From Patiria pectinifera (lineage: Eukaryota > Echinodermata > Asteroidea > Valvatida > Asterinidae), in NCBI GenBank assembly GCA_029964075.1, contig CM057133.1:17632699-17696698 (forward strand): DNA of 64,000 nucleotides, read 5' to 3'. Positions 34,680-46,775 of this stretch are shown one piece after another. Under the pieces are notes generated by a model. It searched no databases. It saw nothing but the letters and a program-made list of their open reading frames with translations, and had not been told where the DNA came from. A program made the position numbers and the translations under genes. The first letter of the stretch is position 1, and each line of letters starts with the position of its first letter.

Positions 34680-37600
34680 ATGAGCGTTGCCGAGCAAATC
34701 CGGGCGTTGATGCCGGACTTGATCAACGGAAAAACGCACCAACAACTGGAGGAGGAGTTGGCAGCTGGTGACAAGCAGATGGGCTGCCATGTCGTGAATG
34801 GGGTCAAGTTCTCATTCACTTTGCAGCGGTCCAATCTGGAAGCCCTGAAGACCTTTGAGGTGCGCGATGACGACGTGTATATATTCACCTATCCAAGATC
34901 AGGTGAGTATTTTGATGGGCATGCAGGTATCGGGTCCGGGTGCGCTTTAGGCCGTCACCGTCCAAATTCAGTCTTGGACCATTACGTCTAGGTGCACTCA
35001 AATTCCTTAATTAGGGAAGCTACAGGGATAATAGGTTTTTCACTGTATCATTCCCCCCCCCAAAAAAATTGCAACTGTCATGAGCTACGAGAAGTAAATT
35101 GTATGCATTTTTCGGATATCGTTCATTACCAGTGAAAATCCATTAACATAACAAAATGCCTGGTTTTACTTGTTATGTTCAATGATAGGAACTCATTGGG
35201 TTGGAGAGATAGTTCAGTATATTCTGCACGATGGGAAGGCCGATTTCGACCGCACTTTCATGACCAATGGGCTAGAGCTGACGATAGCAAATGGCCCAAC
35301 TGAAGTTGAGAGTGTGACCCCCGGGTACAAGACGTACGCAGCCATGGCATCGCCACGGTGCATCTTAAGCCACTGCTTGGAGAGTTTTCGACCTCCTCAG
35401 ATCTTGACGAAGCAAGCAAAGGTAATGTAGCCTACGTATTAATTATCCACAAATAATTATTGTCACCGATAACAAAACAACGCCAGCCGAGGGGAGCCCC
35501 AAAATATAATATTTTGTTTTATCGTTTCTTTAACAGATGGTGTACGTTGCACGAAACCCGAAAGACATGATCGTTTCGTGGTTCAACATATTCAAGATAG
35601 CTTCACACTGGACATTCAATGAAGTGTTCTGGGCATTCTGTCTCGAGAAAAGTGAGCTTTCGGTACAAAACTTAAATAAAATGCTTCCAAAACACACTTT
35701 GTTTCATGCTCCTAGATCCCCCACAATACAAAGTCGGATCTACGGTGGTGAGGAGAGGGGGGGGGGGGGGGGGGGGGGGGGGGTGTTTGCGGTCTAAGCT
35801 CTGCCCTTGGACCTTAAAAATAGGAAACCGTGCAGAAAAAAAACATTGGATATTATCTGCCTCCTCCTAGATCCGACCCTGAATGAGCTTTGACATTTTG
35901 TTGGTATCCCCTATAGGTACAGTGCCTAAGTGCCTATTGGATAATCTGGGCCTGTGTATCAAGCGCTCTTGGAATTTCAGTAAAGATCTTGATGCGTATT
36001 TTAGCAATGCTGTTGAGCTCCTTGACTCACTTCTCTTACCCTCTTCTTTACTCTGTTCTTTTTTCTTTGTCGTTTTACTCTAGTTTTTCCACTTATACTT
36101 CGTGTCACCTGAACATTTTGAACTGCCATACTTCATACCAGTTTATTGTTTCTGTTTGAGGTTTCGTATACACTCTGAAAACACTCTACTTAAATTTGAC
36201 TTGAAAACAGCCAAACTTGCACCAGCTGACCTGTAGCTGTAGCAAGGGTGGATCCGGGGGGGGGGGGGGTGGTTCAACGGGGGCCATGCCCCCACCCAAA
36301 AAAAGAACCCAATTTTTGTATTTAAGTGACGTCGCAATAAAGGCGGGCACTGCGTACACCATCATCTTTTTCCTCAAAAAGATTTGGTTAACGTGGTCAG
36401 AAATTGCCTCAGATCGCACCACAGAACATCTAGAATCAAAAAATTGAAACCCACGCCGTAATTTTTGGACCCACTTTTTTGGGGGACCAAATTTTGTTTG
36501 CCACCCCCCCCCCCCAGAAATTGTGTTCTGGATCTGGGTGTATAAGTTAGACTATTTTCTAGTCAAACTTAACTAGGTGCGTTTACAGTGTACAAACCAC
36601 TGATTAGCGAACTGACTGTTATAAAACTGTTTCTTTATGTCTGCAGTGAATTATGGATCTTGGTTTGATCACGTGCTCGGCTACTGGAACCAGCGCAACG
36701 ATGAGAATCTTCTATTTGTAAAATACGAAGATTTACATAAGGTAATATTCCTATTAGAAACTTCGCCTGATTCAAATGTCCGTGCCATGGCGCAGATTAT
36801 TGGGAAGGCAATCTCGAAAGCTAATCTCTTTTGTCTATCCGTTCCGTTCACAAGTACCCCCTCACCGGCAAAGAAAGCACAGTTTTGGGTGACCGACCGA
36901 CGCCATCTTGCCTGAATGCAATTTCGCCGCGACGCGCGGCGCGCCGTACCACTGCGTGTACATAGTACAAATCCCCTGTACGTGCGTCACACACAAGGAA
37001 CGGTGCGCGTCGACCAGCTAAATGTCCCGCCCATGGGGCGTCGTTGCTAGGTAAAAGGGCGCCCTAGTCTTTCGTTGGCGCACGGAGCCCATATAAATGC
37101 CACAGTCATCGTCGGCCAGCAGTCACTGTCGCTGTCGAGATCCTGGTAGCCTAAAATCATTTTCTTTCAACTTTTCAAATATCGCCAATGTCACTGTATC
37201 AACGTTGTGAGTTTATATATTGCTCTTGTTAATTGCGCGATAGTTGGTCTTGCTGCCGATTTCACGAACGTTTACGTAGTTGCGTGAGTCGACTTATATA
37301 GGCCTACACCATATTTTATTTCGTCACCTTTATATAATTAAGCACGTTTTCAGTCTATTATTAGTCTTTCGTTGCGTTGAAAGATTAGATTAGAAAGGCC
37401 AATACATGTATATTCAACACATGACGAAAGTCAAAATGTTCCGTCTCAAAAATGTTCGCTGCAGCACAGTCCGGTGCCTGGCTCAACGAGTGGCCCGTAA
37501 CGTTGTTCGTATAACTCGGAACTCGACGGGCTGCGTGATAGTGTGTGTGGTTCACCGTTGATCGATAATCGCGCTGACAGCGTTGTTGGGTTTTCTTGTC

Positions 37601-39036
37601 CGCGATGTGGGTATGTTTCTGTCTACGAAGGGTATGAGATACGTTTCAACTTTGGTGGCGCTACCCCCCTGGTTTTCGCATCGGTTGATCGGTTGCTGGT
37701 CCCGTCATTTTTTTAAATTCGGAGTAGAAGATGACAAGGAGTAATTCGAGGATAAAAGTTTGGTCCAAAACCTGAAATAGTAATGGAAAGAATTACAGAG
37801 CCTAGAACCAAACATTTCAGTCAACTTTGCGCTTCACCTATGCAGGACCTCAGAGGATCCATTTGCAAACTAGCTAAGCATCTCGGGAAGGATCTACCCG
37901 ATGACGTCGTCGATGACATCCTGGAGCGCGTGACCTTTGGTGGGATGCAGAAGACTTATCAACAGCTTGAGGAAGAACGCGGGGAGGAGGGGCGACGGAT
38001 GACGCGTCGCCGTGGGATACCACATCTCAGGAAAGGTGAGGTACTGGAAAGAAAAGTTGCCAAATAACCAAGAAATGTGGTGTTGTTCCTATTCTTTTCA
38101 GTGTTGTAGGACTCGAGTCCAGGACTCGGACTCGAGTCGGACTCGAGTCACATTTTTCGTGCGAGTCACATTTTTCAAGAAAATAACATGGGATGGGAAG
38201 GGAGCATTCATGAATAATGTTTGGATGATAAAACATGGAGGGAAGGGATGAAGGAGGATTTCTTTTTAGGGATGGGAATTAAAAGTAAAACACATGTTGG
38301 GTATAAACAACATGTAGCTTACACACGTACACAAGGTATACACTGGGATCTACTTAAAAGACAGAACGGATGATTGAAAAATGATCTGAAAACAACTGAG
38401 AACAAGTGACTCGTGACCCGGACTTGAACTCGAGGCTTGTGACTCAAGACTCGGACTCGAGGCTTGTGACTCGAGACCCGGACTTGGACTCGAGGCTTGT
38501 GACTCGAGACTCGGACTCGAGGTTTGTGACTCGGGACTCGGACACGACGTTGGTGACCGTCGACTACAACACTGTTCTTTATTCCATTTAATATATTCCC
38601 CAGTCCTATACTCCAGTTTCTTCACGCGAATCTATAAGTTCAACAGGAAGTTGCGTAGGTGTATGCCTTTCTATCCCCAACGACACGACAGTCTCGATTT
38701 CCAAGTTTCCACCGTGCTTTGAGCAAGATTATTTTGGCTGTTTGAGATTTTCTATAATTTGGCATGCAGTGAGATTCTAATAGGCATACCAATGCTATGA
38801 ATCAGCGGAGTGAGTTCGCTACAGAAGCTGAATTAGTAAGCAAAGAAGAGTCTTTGAGATCAAACATGATTCTTTGGATTATGTTAGGATTAAAAAAAAA
38901 ATGTCTTTCTTTTTCCATCGCAGGACAAGTCGGCGACTGGAAGAACACTTTCACGGTGGCACAGAGCGCCCTCTTCGACAAGATCTACGCCCTGAAGATG
39001 GAAGGGACCGGCTTGGATTTCGACTTTGAAGTTTGA
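34680..39036 (+). CDS. Cytosolic sulfotransferase (SULT family), gene 3
   Basis: Exons 34680-34902, 35189-35421, 35537-35651, 36647-36741, 37846-38035 and 38924-39036 give 322 residues. Motifs: YPRSGTHW (71-78), His136 in SHCLESFRPP, Arg158 and Ser166 of the 3'-phosphate site (ARNPKDMIVSW), and RKGQVGDWKNTFTV near the C terminus. Compared with genes 1 and 2 the active-site His is followed by Cys-Leu instead of Leu-Pro, so the substrate pocket should differ. The KxxxTV half of the dimerisation motif is present; its Glu is Ala. All introns have GT donors. The start is ATG in 'gtcgccATGA', matching genes 4 and 5. Introns 3 and 5 carry MITEs. Substrate is unknown. Confidence 0.87.
35729..35880. 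mobile_element. G-run MITE in intron 3 of gene 3
   Basis: GTCGGATCTACGG at the left and CCTAGATCCGACCCTG at the right are inverted, enclosing a long G run (35758-35782). Confidence 0.5.
36171..36595. mobile_element. Nested MITEs in intron 3 of gene 3
   Basis: The outer ends (CACTCTGAAAAC...TTTGACTTGAAAA, and on the other side TTTCTAGTCAAA...GTTTACAGTG) are imperfect inverted repeats. Inside, about 36238-36541 is a GGATCC-type MITE with G and C runs, like 14847-15037. Confidence 0.45.
36836..37095 (+). repeat. Dispersed repeat R, copy in intron 4 of gene 3
   Basis: About 260 bases starting TATCCGTTCCGTTCACAAG are also found in intron 1 of gene 4 (47021-47270) and gene 5 (55666-55920). The copy here ends beside CATATAAATGC, a TATA-like sequence. 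Location in a different intron shows it moved or was copied independently of the gene duplication. Family unknown. Confidence 0.65.
38099..38574. mobile_element. hAT-like MITE carrying a GACTCGAG minisatellite
   Basis: The ends are CAGTGTTGTAG and its reverse complement CTACAACACTG. The interior has GACTCGAG-rich repeats at 38108-38150 and a tandem array of about 28-30-bp units at 38405-38545. The CAGTG ends suggest hAT. The flanks (ATTCTTTT / TTCTTTAT) are similar but not an exact 8-bp duplication. It lies in intron 5 of gene 3. Confidence 0.65.
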
Positions 39037-39090
39037 GCGCCCCGAAGTGGGCCGAGCACAACAGCTACCTCTCCATATCCTGTTCTATAA

Positions 39091-39445
39091 GGCAAAACAA
39101 ATAACAAGTCGGTCTCTGGTCAGCGCGCGCGTCGATTTTAATCATGCGCGTCAATCTTTTTTCCCCCAAAATGTTCCGCGGTAGCTCCAACAGCGCCCTC
39201 TATTGCCGCACCTCCTCGATTTTTTTTACCAAAGAGCACCAAGGAATGAGAAATTGCACCAAGGCAAATGATCAATTTCAAGATCAAATGATCAAGGCAA
39301 ATTATGGAGGACACCAATGTACATGATGACACCAAAAAAGCAAAAAAAAAAAAAAGCAAAAAAAAAAAAAAAAAGGAGCCACGTCCCCGCGTCAATTCCG
39401 GAACTTTGGTCTGACCAGAGACCGAATATTTTTTTTTGTTTTGCC
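39091..39445. mobile_element. Harbinger-type MITE, copy 1
   Basis: The element starts GGCAAAACAAATAACAAG and ends GTTTTGCC; inner terminal repeats TCGGTCTCTGGTCAG (39109) and CTGACCAGAGACCGA (39411-39425) are exact. The flanks are TAA on both sides. A TAA duplication with GG..CC ends fits PIF/Harbinger. It lies 54 bases after the gene 3 stop codon, probably in its 3' UTR or flank. Confidence 0.85.
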
Positions 39446-40430
39446 TAAAGGTTCCTTTTATTATTACCCATGTAATATAACCTCTGTTCAATACCGTAAA
39501 AAACGTTTATGTGTGTATGTGTGCATGATCTTATCACAATACGTCTGAGGACTTGCGACAAGTAGGCCTACAGACCATTTTCATGTTGCGGCCGTCATGA
39601 TTTTTTCACTATTCAAATCAACGTAACCAAAGCGAGGCTGGAAGGAAAAATAGCCTGGTTCCCTTTTGCGCAAAAACAGTATCATTCAGTATTGTTATTG
39701 TATACAAGGAACATGACTGAAATGGTGGCAGGATTATAAAGGTCTATCTCAACTCTCGAATTGAGGTCCTAAATCATTTTAATTGGCACCCGATCGCTGT
39801 CCAATGGCTCATTATGCATGTCCTCTGTTCCATGCAGGTAAACGCACTAAATATCCAGGAACATTGGGATGGAACAAGTTTTAACTGTCTCTGTGACGTT
39901 CTTAAAAGAATGTCGTGTACAAACTTCAGCCCGGGTGTTCAGTTTAGCCATTATTTTTTATTTTGATGAAACGTTCTTGAAGAAAACCAATCCATTTAAA
40001 CGAATGATAATTACATAAGAATGATTTTCCAACTTTAAAATGTTTTCCCCGCAATAACCCCCTCCCAAAGTTACATAACCGGTCCATTTAATTTCAATTG
40101 ATAAAAGGATGCCTTGCATTATAATCACTAAAGCCGTATACTGATATGGATTAGAAAGGTGTTTTTTAAGCTTGTTAAAGAACTGAACGAATTTTTAAAA
40201 GTTTTTATAAAGAACTGTACTTTTAAATTTCCATTTGTTCTTAAAGCTAAAACGTGTTTTTTTATGGGGGTCATTAGGCAGTGGTGGGTTATGGGGATGG
40301 TTGGGATGATTAACCATCATCTTCCGTCTGGAAAATGCCAACTGGGTAGAAAATCCCAATGTTCCCTAAGTAAGATTCATGAAATAACAATCTCGTTATA
40401 CAATCTCTAATCACTGCTTTAAGTCTGTGG
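39446..40430. other. Downstream flank of gene 3
   Basis: AT-rich DNA with no gene or clear repeat recognised. Confidence 0.4.
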
Positions 40431-40675
40431 TCCTATTTATTACTTGTCCTCCGCTAACCCCCTTTACAAATCCAGGATCCGCCATGCAGGGTTGGTTTTA
40501 TACACCCGATAAAAACTTTATCTGTCAGAAAATATGACGTGAGAATTTACCTATAAGTCCGCCTAAAGTAGGCCGAAGTAGGCCTATAGGTTCAATCATT
40601 CGGACTCATGCATTTTTTTTTTACAAAAACGGGGGTTTATTTAACAAAAACTATTGCATTATTTTGCAATAGTGT
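40431..40675 (+). repeat. Duplication-unit tail of gene 3
   Basis: It is homologous to about 53065-53330 and 62960-63225 downstream of genes 4 and 5, placing gene 3 in the same duplication history. It ends in one ACTATTGCATTATTTTGCAA unit, the single-copy form of the minisatellite expanded in the other two units. Confidence 0.75.
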
Positions 40676-41826
40676 TACACCCCCAACGGCCACGGGAGCA
40701 GCCGCTGCAGAGTGTTCATTAAAAAGACTGCAAAACTGCAAGAATAAAGACAAATGGACACTGGTTTAGCTTGGTGCGGTGGTCAATGTTCCTCACTCAT
40801 CGAAGTCTTGGATCAGAATCACAAAACAATAGTAAAAACAAATGCACAAAATAACTCAATAAGCATGATTCGAAAATCGACTCTGGTATCGATAATAATA
40901 TCGATTCTGTCCTGCTTCTGAATAAACATAATCGATTCTATCACCTAAATCGATACTGGCCATGTCTCAGCCTCACTGTTTATCTCTAGTCCAGGACTGA
41001 CTCACTTCTAATTAGTTGTGCATGAGTGCTTCCCATCCTGTGCTCTAACTATCAAAGAATTCATGCACATGTACAATACATACATAACATCTAGTAGTAC
41101 AGAATGTCCTGAATTACATGTATGGAGCATGGAGCTTATGGAGTAAGCCAAAAAAGGGGTAAAGTTTATAATAGAGAAATCTCTGTCGTCAATAAAATAA
41201 AGTAAAAAGGTGTAAGCAAAGGAATTGTTCTTAATTGTTCTTAATTATTCTTAACAATCCAAGCATGAAACCTTGTCACAATGTCACTCCCAATAGAGTG
41301 GGACAATATAATAGTTATAAATGACACCGTCAAAACTAGCTCGTAAGAACCTGGCAACTTCCGTCTAGTATATGCAAGTCAAAAGCAACTTAATATCTCT
41401 AAGAGCAGTCTCGACTAAAACTGGGCGGACAGTACTTTCTTGTATAAGTACCAAGTTACAAAATAGTTGAAGGGAACGCCGTACCTGTCCGACTTATCTT
41501 TTCCATTAAAAGACAATCCAGAAATTAACAATGACTGCACATAATTAGCAGGAAATACAGGAAACATTTATGAAGGCAAAATCGAGTAAAGGCTAAAGTA
41601 TTTGCCTCTGTACTCTGGCACACTCTGAATAAAACACTGAGTTTCACTCGCGAATTGATGTTAAACATTGCATTTTCAGTCAAAAATCTCCCTGTTTTGT
41701 GTGTAAACCACGCGTTCAGCCAAGAACTGGTCCATTAACATCATCATAACGTTAAATAGCGCCACGTGGGAGCTTAGATCTCTAGGGTAATTTTTCTTCG
41801 TCTCGTCAGCTTTCCAAACAATATAA
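40676..41826. other. Extra DNA in the gene 3 unit
   Basis: This stretch is not present in the gene 4 and 5 units. TCGATTCTG/ATCGATTC words repeat at about 40870-40960. No gene was recognised. Confidence 0.4.
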
Positions 41827-42517
41827 CCCTGTCACACTTTCGCGTATCCTAATTCCTTATGAGTTCCTTATCTAAATTTTTCAATACGCAGTCATACGCT
41901 CAAAACGTCGAATTCTTTTGAAAACTTTGACTTAAGTGCGACGCACATCTAGCGTACAAGTAACGAATTCAGCGCATCCATTGCGTATGAGATGTGTATG
42001 AGTTGCGTATGCAGTGCACAACATTATGTTTCGGGCTGCGAATAGGTCAGTTTGCAGTGCGCATGCTGAGCGTATTCCGGACGCACCCGAATTATGCCGA
42101 CCGCATGCCTGACGCAATACGTCGGCATTCGCCATGAATTCGTTCAGCGTGCGTTGTATCTGCGCTGCAAGTACGCTCTGTATACGTCCAATATGGGCGG
42201 TTCATATGCTGACGGGGTGCGTGCCGGAAGGTCAGCGTATTACTGCGTATGAACTGCTTATCCCCCACGAACTCGTACCGTGCTCCACCGATGCGCTGCG
42301 TATAACTTATGACCTGCGTAACAGCGTACGCAGCGTAGTTTTGTGCATGCCCAAAACTATCCTGCGTAATGGGCCGTACCATGCGTATATCTGCGTACAT
42401 AAAACCTACACAAAACGATAGAGATGCATATGAGGTGCGTATTGTGCGTACGACTGCGTATGAAAAAATGTAATGCGCAACTCATAAGGAATTAGGAAAC
42501 GCAGAAGTGTGACAGGG
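41827..42517. mobile_element. 690-bp MITE rich in GCGTATGA words
   Basis: The left end reads CCCTGTCACACTTTCGCGTA; the right end is the approximate reverse complement, ending GTGTGACAGGG, with shared CCTAATTCCTTATGAG beyond. The interior is filled with GCGTATGA/TCATACGC words. There is no coding capacity and the target duplication is unclear. Confidence 0.75.
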
Positions 42518-43177
42518 CCCTTATTGTGATTGGTTAAGGTTTAGGCTCGCGTGTATTCATTTACTGAAGAACTGTACATCTAAACTCAAATAAAATTTGC
42601 CGTTGCTCAATGGCTCAGCGCGTAGGGTCTGTTTATTGTACACGTGCTAGGCATAGACTTGACTCAAGTCGGAATTGCTTTAAGTCGGTATCTTAAAAAA
42701 AAAGTTGCGAAAATCACTTAGTTTACGCCTTTGCCCGACAAGGTACACTTCAGCGCGCGTTCCACTTCAGTACCGTATAACAATGCGCACACACTGTATG
42801 TACATTGTACAACACGCTTATTACACGTACATGTGTGTGCATGTATTGCAGAGCATGATCATACATGTGGTGCAAAAGTTAGCAATTCACTTGAAAATAA
42901 CATGTATATGTACGTTTTCAACATGATGATCCAGATCCGACGCATGAGGGCGCGCGTTATGTACTGTAAGGACGTATGTGATATGCGCTGTGAGTGGGTT
43001 TACTATAGGCACAGACCGAACGCAACCCAGACTTGGCCAAGTCTATGCTAGGCAGCGCTACTGCAGATACATAAAGCCCGGGAGCTCTTATCTCTATGTG
43101 TCCAAGGTCGTCTGGCTGTGCGCTTTTGCCAGTTTATTGACATGGGGTCCTTTTGACCACAAAGGATTTGATATGCT
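42518..43177. other. Intergenic DNA
   Basis: No gene is recognised. It ends where the tandem unit containing gene 4 begins. Confidence 0.4.
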
Positions 43178-44289
43178 GTGAATAGTAAGGTCAAAGTTAA
43201 CGCACTTTAGTTTTTCATTTGTTCACTCACACGTACGTACGTGCTCGTGTCTGATGCTTTTCATGCAGCTGATGTTTCCGCTGTTCTACTTGCCTTGTAT
43301 ATTAAGTTATTTGTTGCGTATAATAAAACCATCCTGAAAGCCAATATTGTGGGGGGTACTTGTAGCTAGCTGTGCATAGGAAGTCTTATACCTAAAAGTT
43401 GTGACAGCTTGTATTAACTGGACAGTTGCAGAGAGCCAGCCGTGGTGAGTACTCAGAGTGGACGTACTTTTTGCTATGACTACATGCTTACCCTAAGAGG
43501 GGCTATACCTTTGTACATTGAGCAACCTCGCCAGAAATTCGGACTTTATTTTCCTTTTAAAAAGTCATAATGAATATATCATTTCTCGTCAATATGTAGT
43601 TCATTTGGTATTCATTAGTCTTATTTGAATGGTACTTTAAATGCGCCCAAAGATTGATTATTGCAACAGCGATCGTACGTGGGTTCTTTTTTTTCGGGGG
43701 GGGGGGTGCGCATGGCCCCCTCCCCCCCCCCTGTATCCGCCCTTGGGTATAGTTGTTAATGCATGTTGTGTCTTCTTCGGTGTTGTCGAACATTTGAGGA
43801 CATTAGGTGTTAATCAGTTATAATTCTCTCTTGTTCTGAAGACTTTAATTTTGTATTTTTTTTTTTAGAAATCTTTGTTGTAGATGGTTACAGTTTTTAT
43901 TATATACATATAGATGTCTAGTACATTGTGGTTGGAAATTAGGCTATTTTTTCGTGCTGGGAAGTTTGGAATGTGACAGTTTTTGCGCATCTGACACACA
44001 CGCTAATAAGCCTTTTCGAAGTTCCAACTGCGCATTCATAACCTGTGACAACGCGCATTATTTGTCTCAAATGGCCTTTGACATCATCTTTGACTTTATC
44101 AAATGGACTTTGACATCATCACTGACTTTACAAAAAGGCTGTTTGTGCATTGTGGGTACTGTCAAAGGGCATTTGAGACAAACAATGTGCGTTGCCTCAG
44201 GTTACGAATGCGCGCAGTTGGAACTCCGAAAAGGCTTATTGTAAGGTACATTTTTAAAGCAATGTTTATGCTCTCCGTTTTTAAAATAG

Positions 44290-44491
44290 CGTTTGTTTCA
44301 TACTGTGCAATGTGAATATACATACATGTACTTAAAATTTGATTTTATCAATGTTAATTTTCAAGTCATGTTTTATTGTATTATTACCCCTACTGGGACC
44401 CATGGGAGATCAGTTCTGATTAAAGGACTGAATGGGCCAACCTGTATAAAGAAGAAATAAATAAATAAACAAATAAATAAATAAATAAATA
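44290..44491 (+). repeat. Non-LTR 3' tail, copy 2
   Basis: It matches 92-276 and ends in (AAAT)n at about 44455-44491. Confidence 0.5.
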
Positions 44492-44656
44492 ATGTGCTTC
44501 GATACCGTTGTAAAGAACTTGCACAACTCGGTCAAAAACCACAATCTACACCGTCATCTATTTTTCAATGCAGTACAAAGCTCAATTGTCGCGAGTATCA
44601 ACAAGGTTCAAAGTTCTGGGTCACAAAAGTTCTTGGTCACAAAAATTCCAAGTTAA

Positions 44657-45019
44657 GGCCAAAAAAAAATAAGTCGGTCTCTGGTCAGCGCGTCAATCTT
44701 TTTTTCCCCAAAATGTTCCGCGGTAGCTCCAACAGCGCCCTCTATTTCCGCACCTCCTCAATTTTTTTTTACCAAAGAGCACCAAGGAATGGGGAATTGC
44801 ACCAAGGCAAATTTTCGAAAGCACCAAGGCAAATTATGGAGGACACCAATGTGCATGAGGACACCAAAAAAGCAAAATAGTACCCCAACTTGTCTGTACA
44901 ATCAAAGCTAGAAGTAAAAAAAAAAGCAAAAAAAAAAAAAAAAAAAGCCGCGTGGCCGCGTCAATATTATTCCGGAACTTTGGTCTGACCAGAGACCGAA
45001 TATTTTCTTTTTTTGGGCC
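44657..45019. mobile_element. Harbinger-type MITE, copy 2
   Basis: Same family as 39091-39445: inner repeats TCGGTCTCTGGTCAG at 44674 and its complement at 44985-44999, outer GGCC ends, and TAA on both sides (44654-44656, 45020-45022). It is absent from the gene 5 unit. Confidence 0.85.
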
Positions 45020-45359
45020 TAATGTACATTTTCTGAGAGTTGCAAGATGCTGGTACAAGTACTACAGCGTTACTCGGTCGAAACCACAACTTTCCTCGCC
45101 AGATATTGTTCACAGAAGATTATAAAGGAGAGCTGTCGCCCGAATCACCGCGAGGTTCAAACTTTTTTGGCCACAAAAAAAAATAAACTTCATGTCTTAC
45201 ATTTACTGAGAAATATTGCACAATATTTTGAACTATCTTGAAAATCAAAGCGAGGCATACAACGCAAAACATGGTGGCATGAATGGTGTGTGCGGTGAAC
45301 GAGGTTACAGCTGATTGACACTCATAAATGAATCGATAGCTCCAGTGTTGGAGCAAAGG

Positions 45360-46290
45360 CTTTGACCCTCAAGGCCAAGGCCAAGGCCAAGGCTTTGACC
45401 CTCAAGCCCTTAGGCTAAGGCCAAGGCTTAACCCTCAAGGCCAAGGCAAAGGCCCTGTTTTATAAAATGACCACTAATATAGAACTACTTGTAATTATAT
45501 TACATGACACATCATCACGAATCGCTCATTAAGAAGAACAACTTGTCTTTAATTGCAATCAAAATGCTCACATACAATGTTTTATGACTGCATTGTATCT
45601 ATTAAAGTATAAGTTCAGGTCTTCATGAATATGGTTTAACTAAAACAAAATAATGATTTACTTCTATACTGACGCACAATTCTCCCGAGTGTAACAAAAG
45701 GGGGATCCAAGAAACTGATTTGGGGAATTTAAGTTTGCTGGGCCAACAGGGTCAGAAATATAGCATTACCTAAAACAGATACATGCAAATCTTTAGCGCT
45801 TATCAGGGAGATATATACAACCAATCAGATTGATCATCAGTTAGAAAAAAAGTAGCGTAGTATTAGTTATTGAGGGCAGTATAATCAGAGCATGATCAGC
45901 AGTCACAGATCTATTCCATAATTGTATTCAATTTAATCGATTATCTCATTAGCTCTTCAAGTGTACAGAAAATTATTGCAGCAAATTAATGTACTACAAT
46001 AGTAACAAAATGTGATGCTATAAAAGTGAAAGTGTGCCCAAGACACAAATCTGTAGGGTGTTTCCCTCCTCCATGGTAACACGATTAAAATGGTAACAGC
46101 AAAATTTCAAACATATATATATGGAAAATGCAAAAATCTATGGGCCTTGAAGAGCCTTGACTCAAAATTGCAAGGCACTGATCCCTCAAGGCCAAGGCCA
46201 AGGCTTTTGCCCTCAAGCCTCGAGGCCAAGGCCAAGGCCCTAAAGTCCAGCCTTAAGGCAGCCATAAGGCCAAGGCCCAGCATCAAGGCA
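45360..46290 (+). repeat. AAGGCC hexamer-rich stretches
   Basis: Two low-complexity blocks of (CAAGGC)n-type repeats lie at 45360-45455 and 46180-46285, in the same orientation, around AT-rich DNA. No gene. The whole segment is missing upstream of gene 5. Confidence 0.7.
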
Positions 46291-46775
46291 CTACATCACT
46301 GGATAGCTCAAATTCCCCGAAAACAGCAATTTAATCAACATTCTAGGTTGGTCACATCTTATTAAGCCCATGACAAAAAATAAGAGGAAAATTTGAGTTC
46401 GGTGAATGCGCGAGAACGTGAAACATTTGTTTTTTTTCACTTACCAGATTCGAGATACCCTTCGAGATACCCGTCTATTTGTTGAGAAGACGGGTGTCGT
46501 TGTCATTACCCCGCCATGTTTGTTGGCGTTATATGCCTTGCCCTGATTTTCAAGATGGCGTACGCTGATAAAGGTTTATTGATTGTGGTGATGGTTACAA
46601 TATTATGGTTCTGCACTTCATAATTAGGGCACACAAGACGACATTAAATTTTTATGTCCTGGGCCTAATCTGTACTGTGCTTTGTGCAATTTGCAGGAGA
46701 CTTGTTCAACAGGCTGACCGGCTCGGGACACAGCGAAACCGTTTTGTACAGTGTTCTTATAGCTAAACCGCCACC

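Noticed and set aside
45360-46290. Proline/lysine-rich peptide-coding stretch
   Set aside because: AAGGCC low-complexity DNA gives such frames in any phase; no splice or start context.
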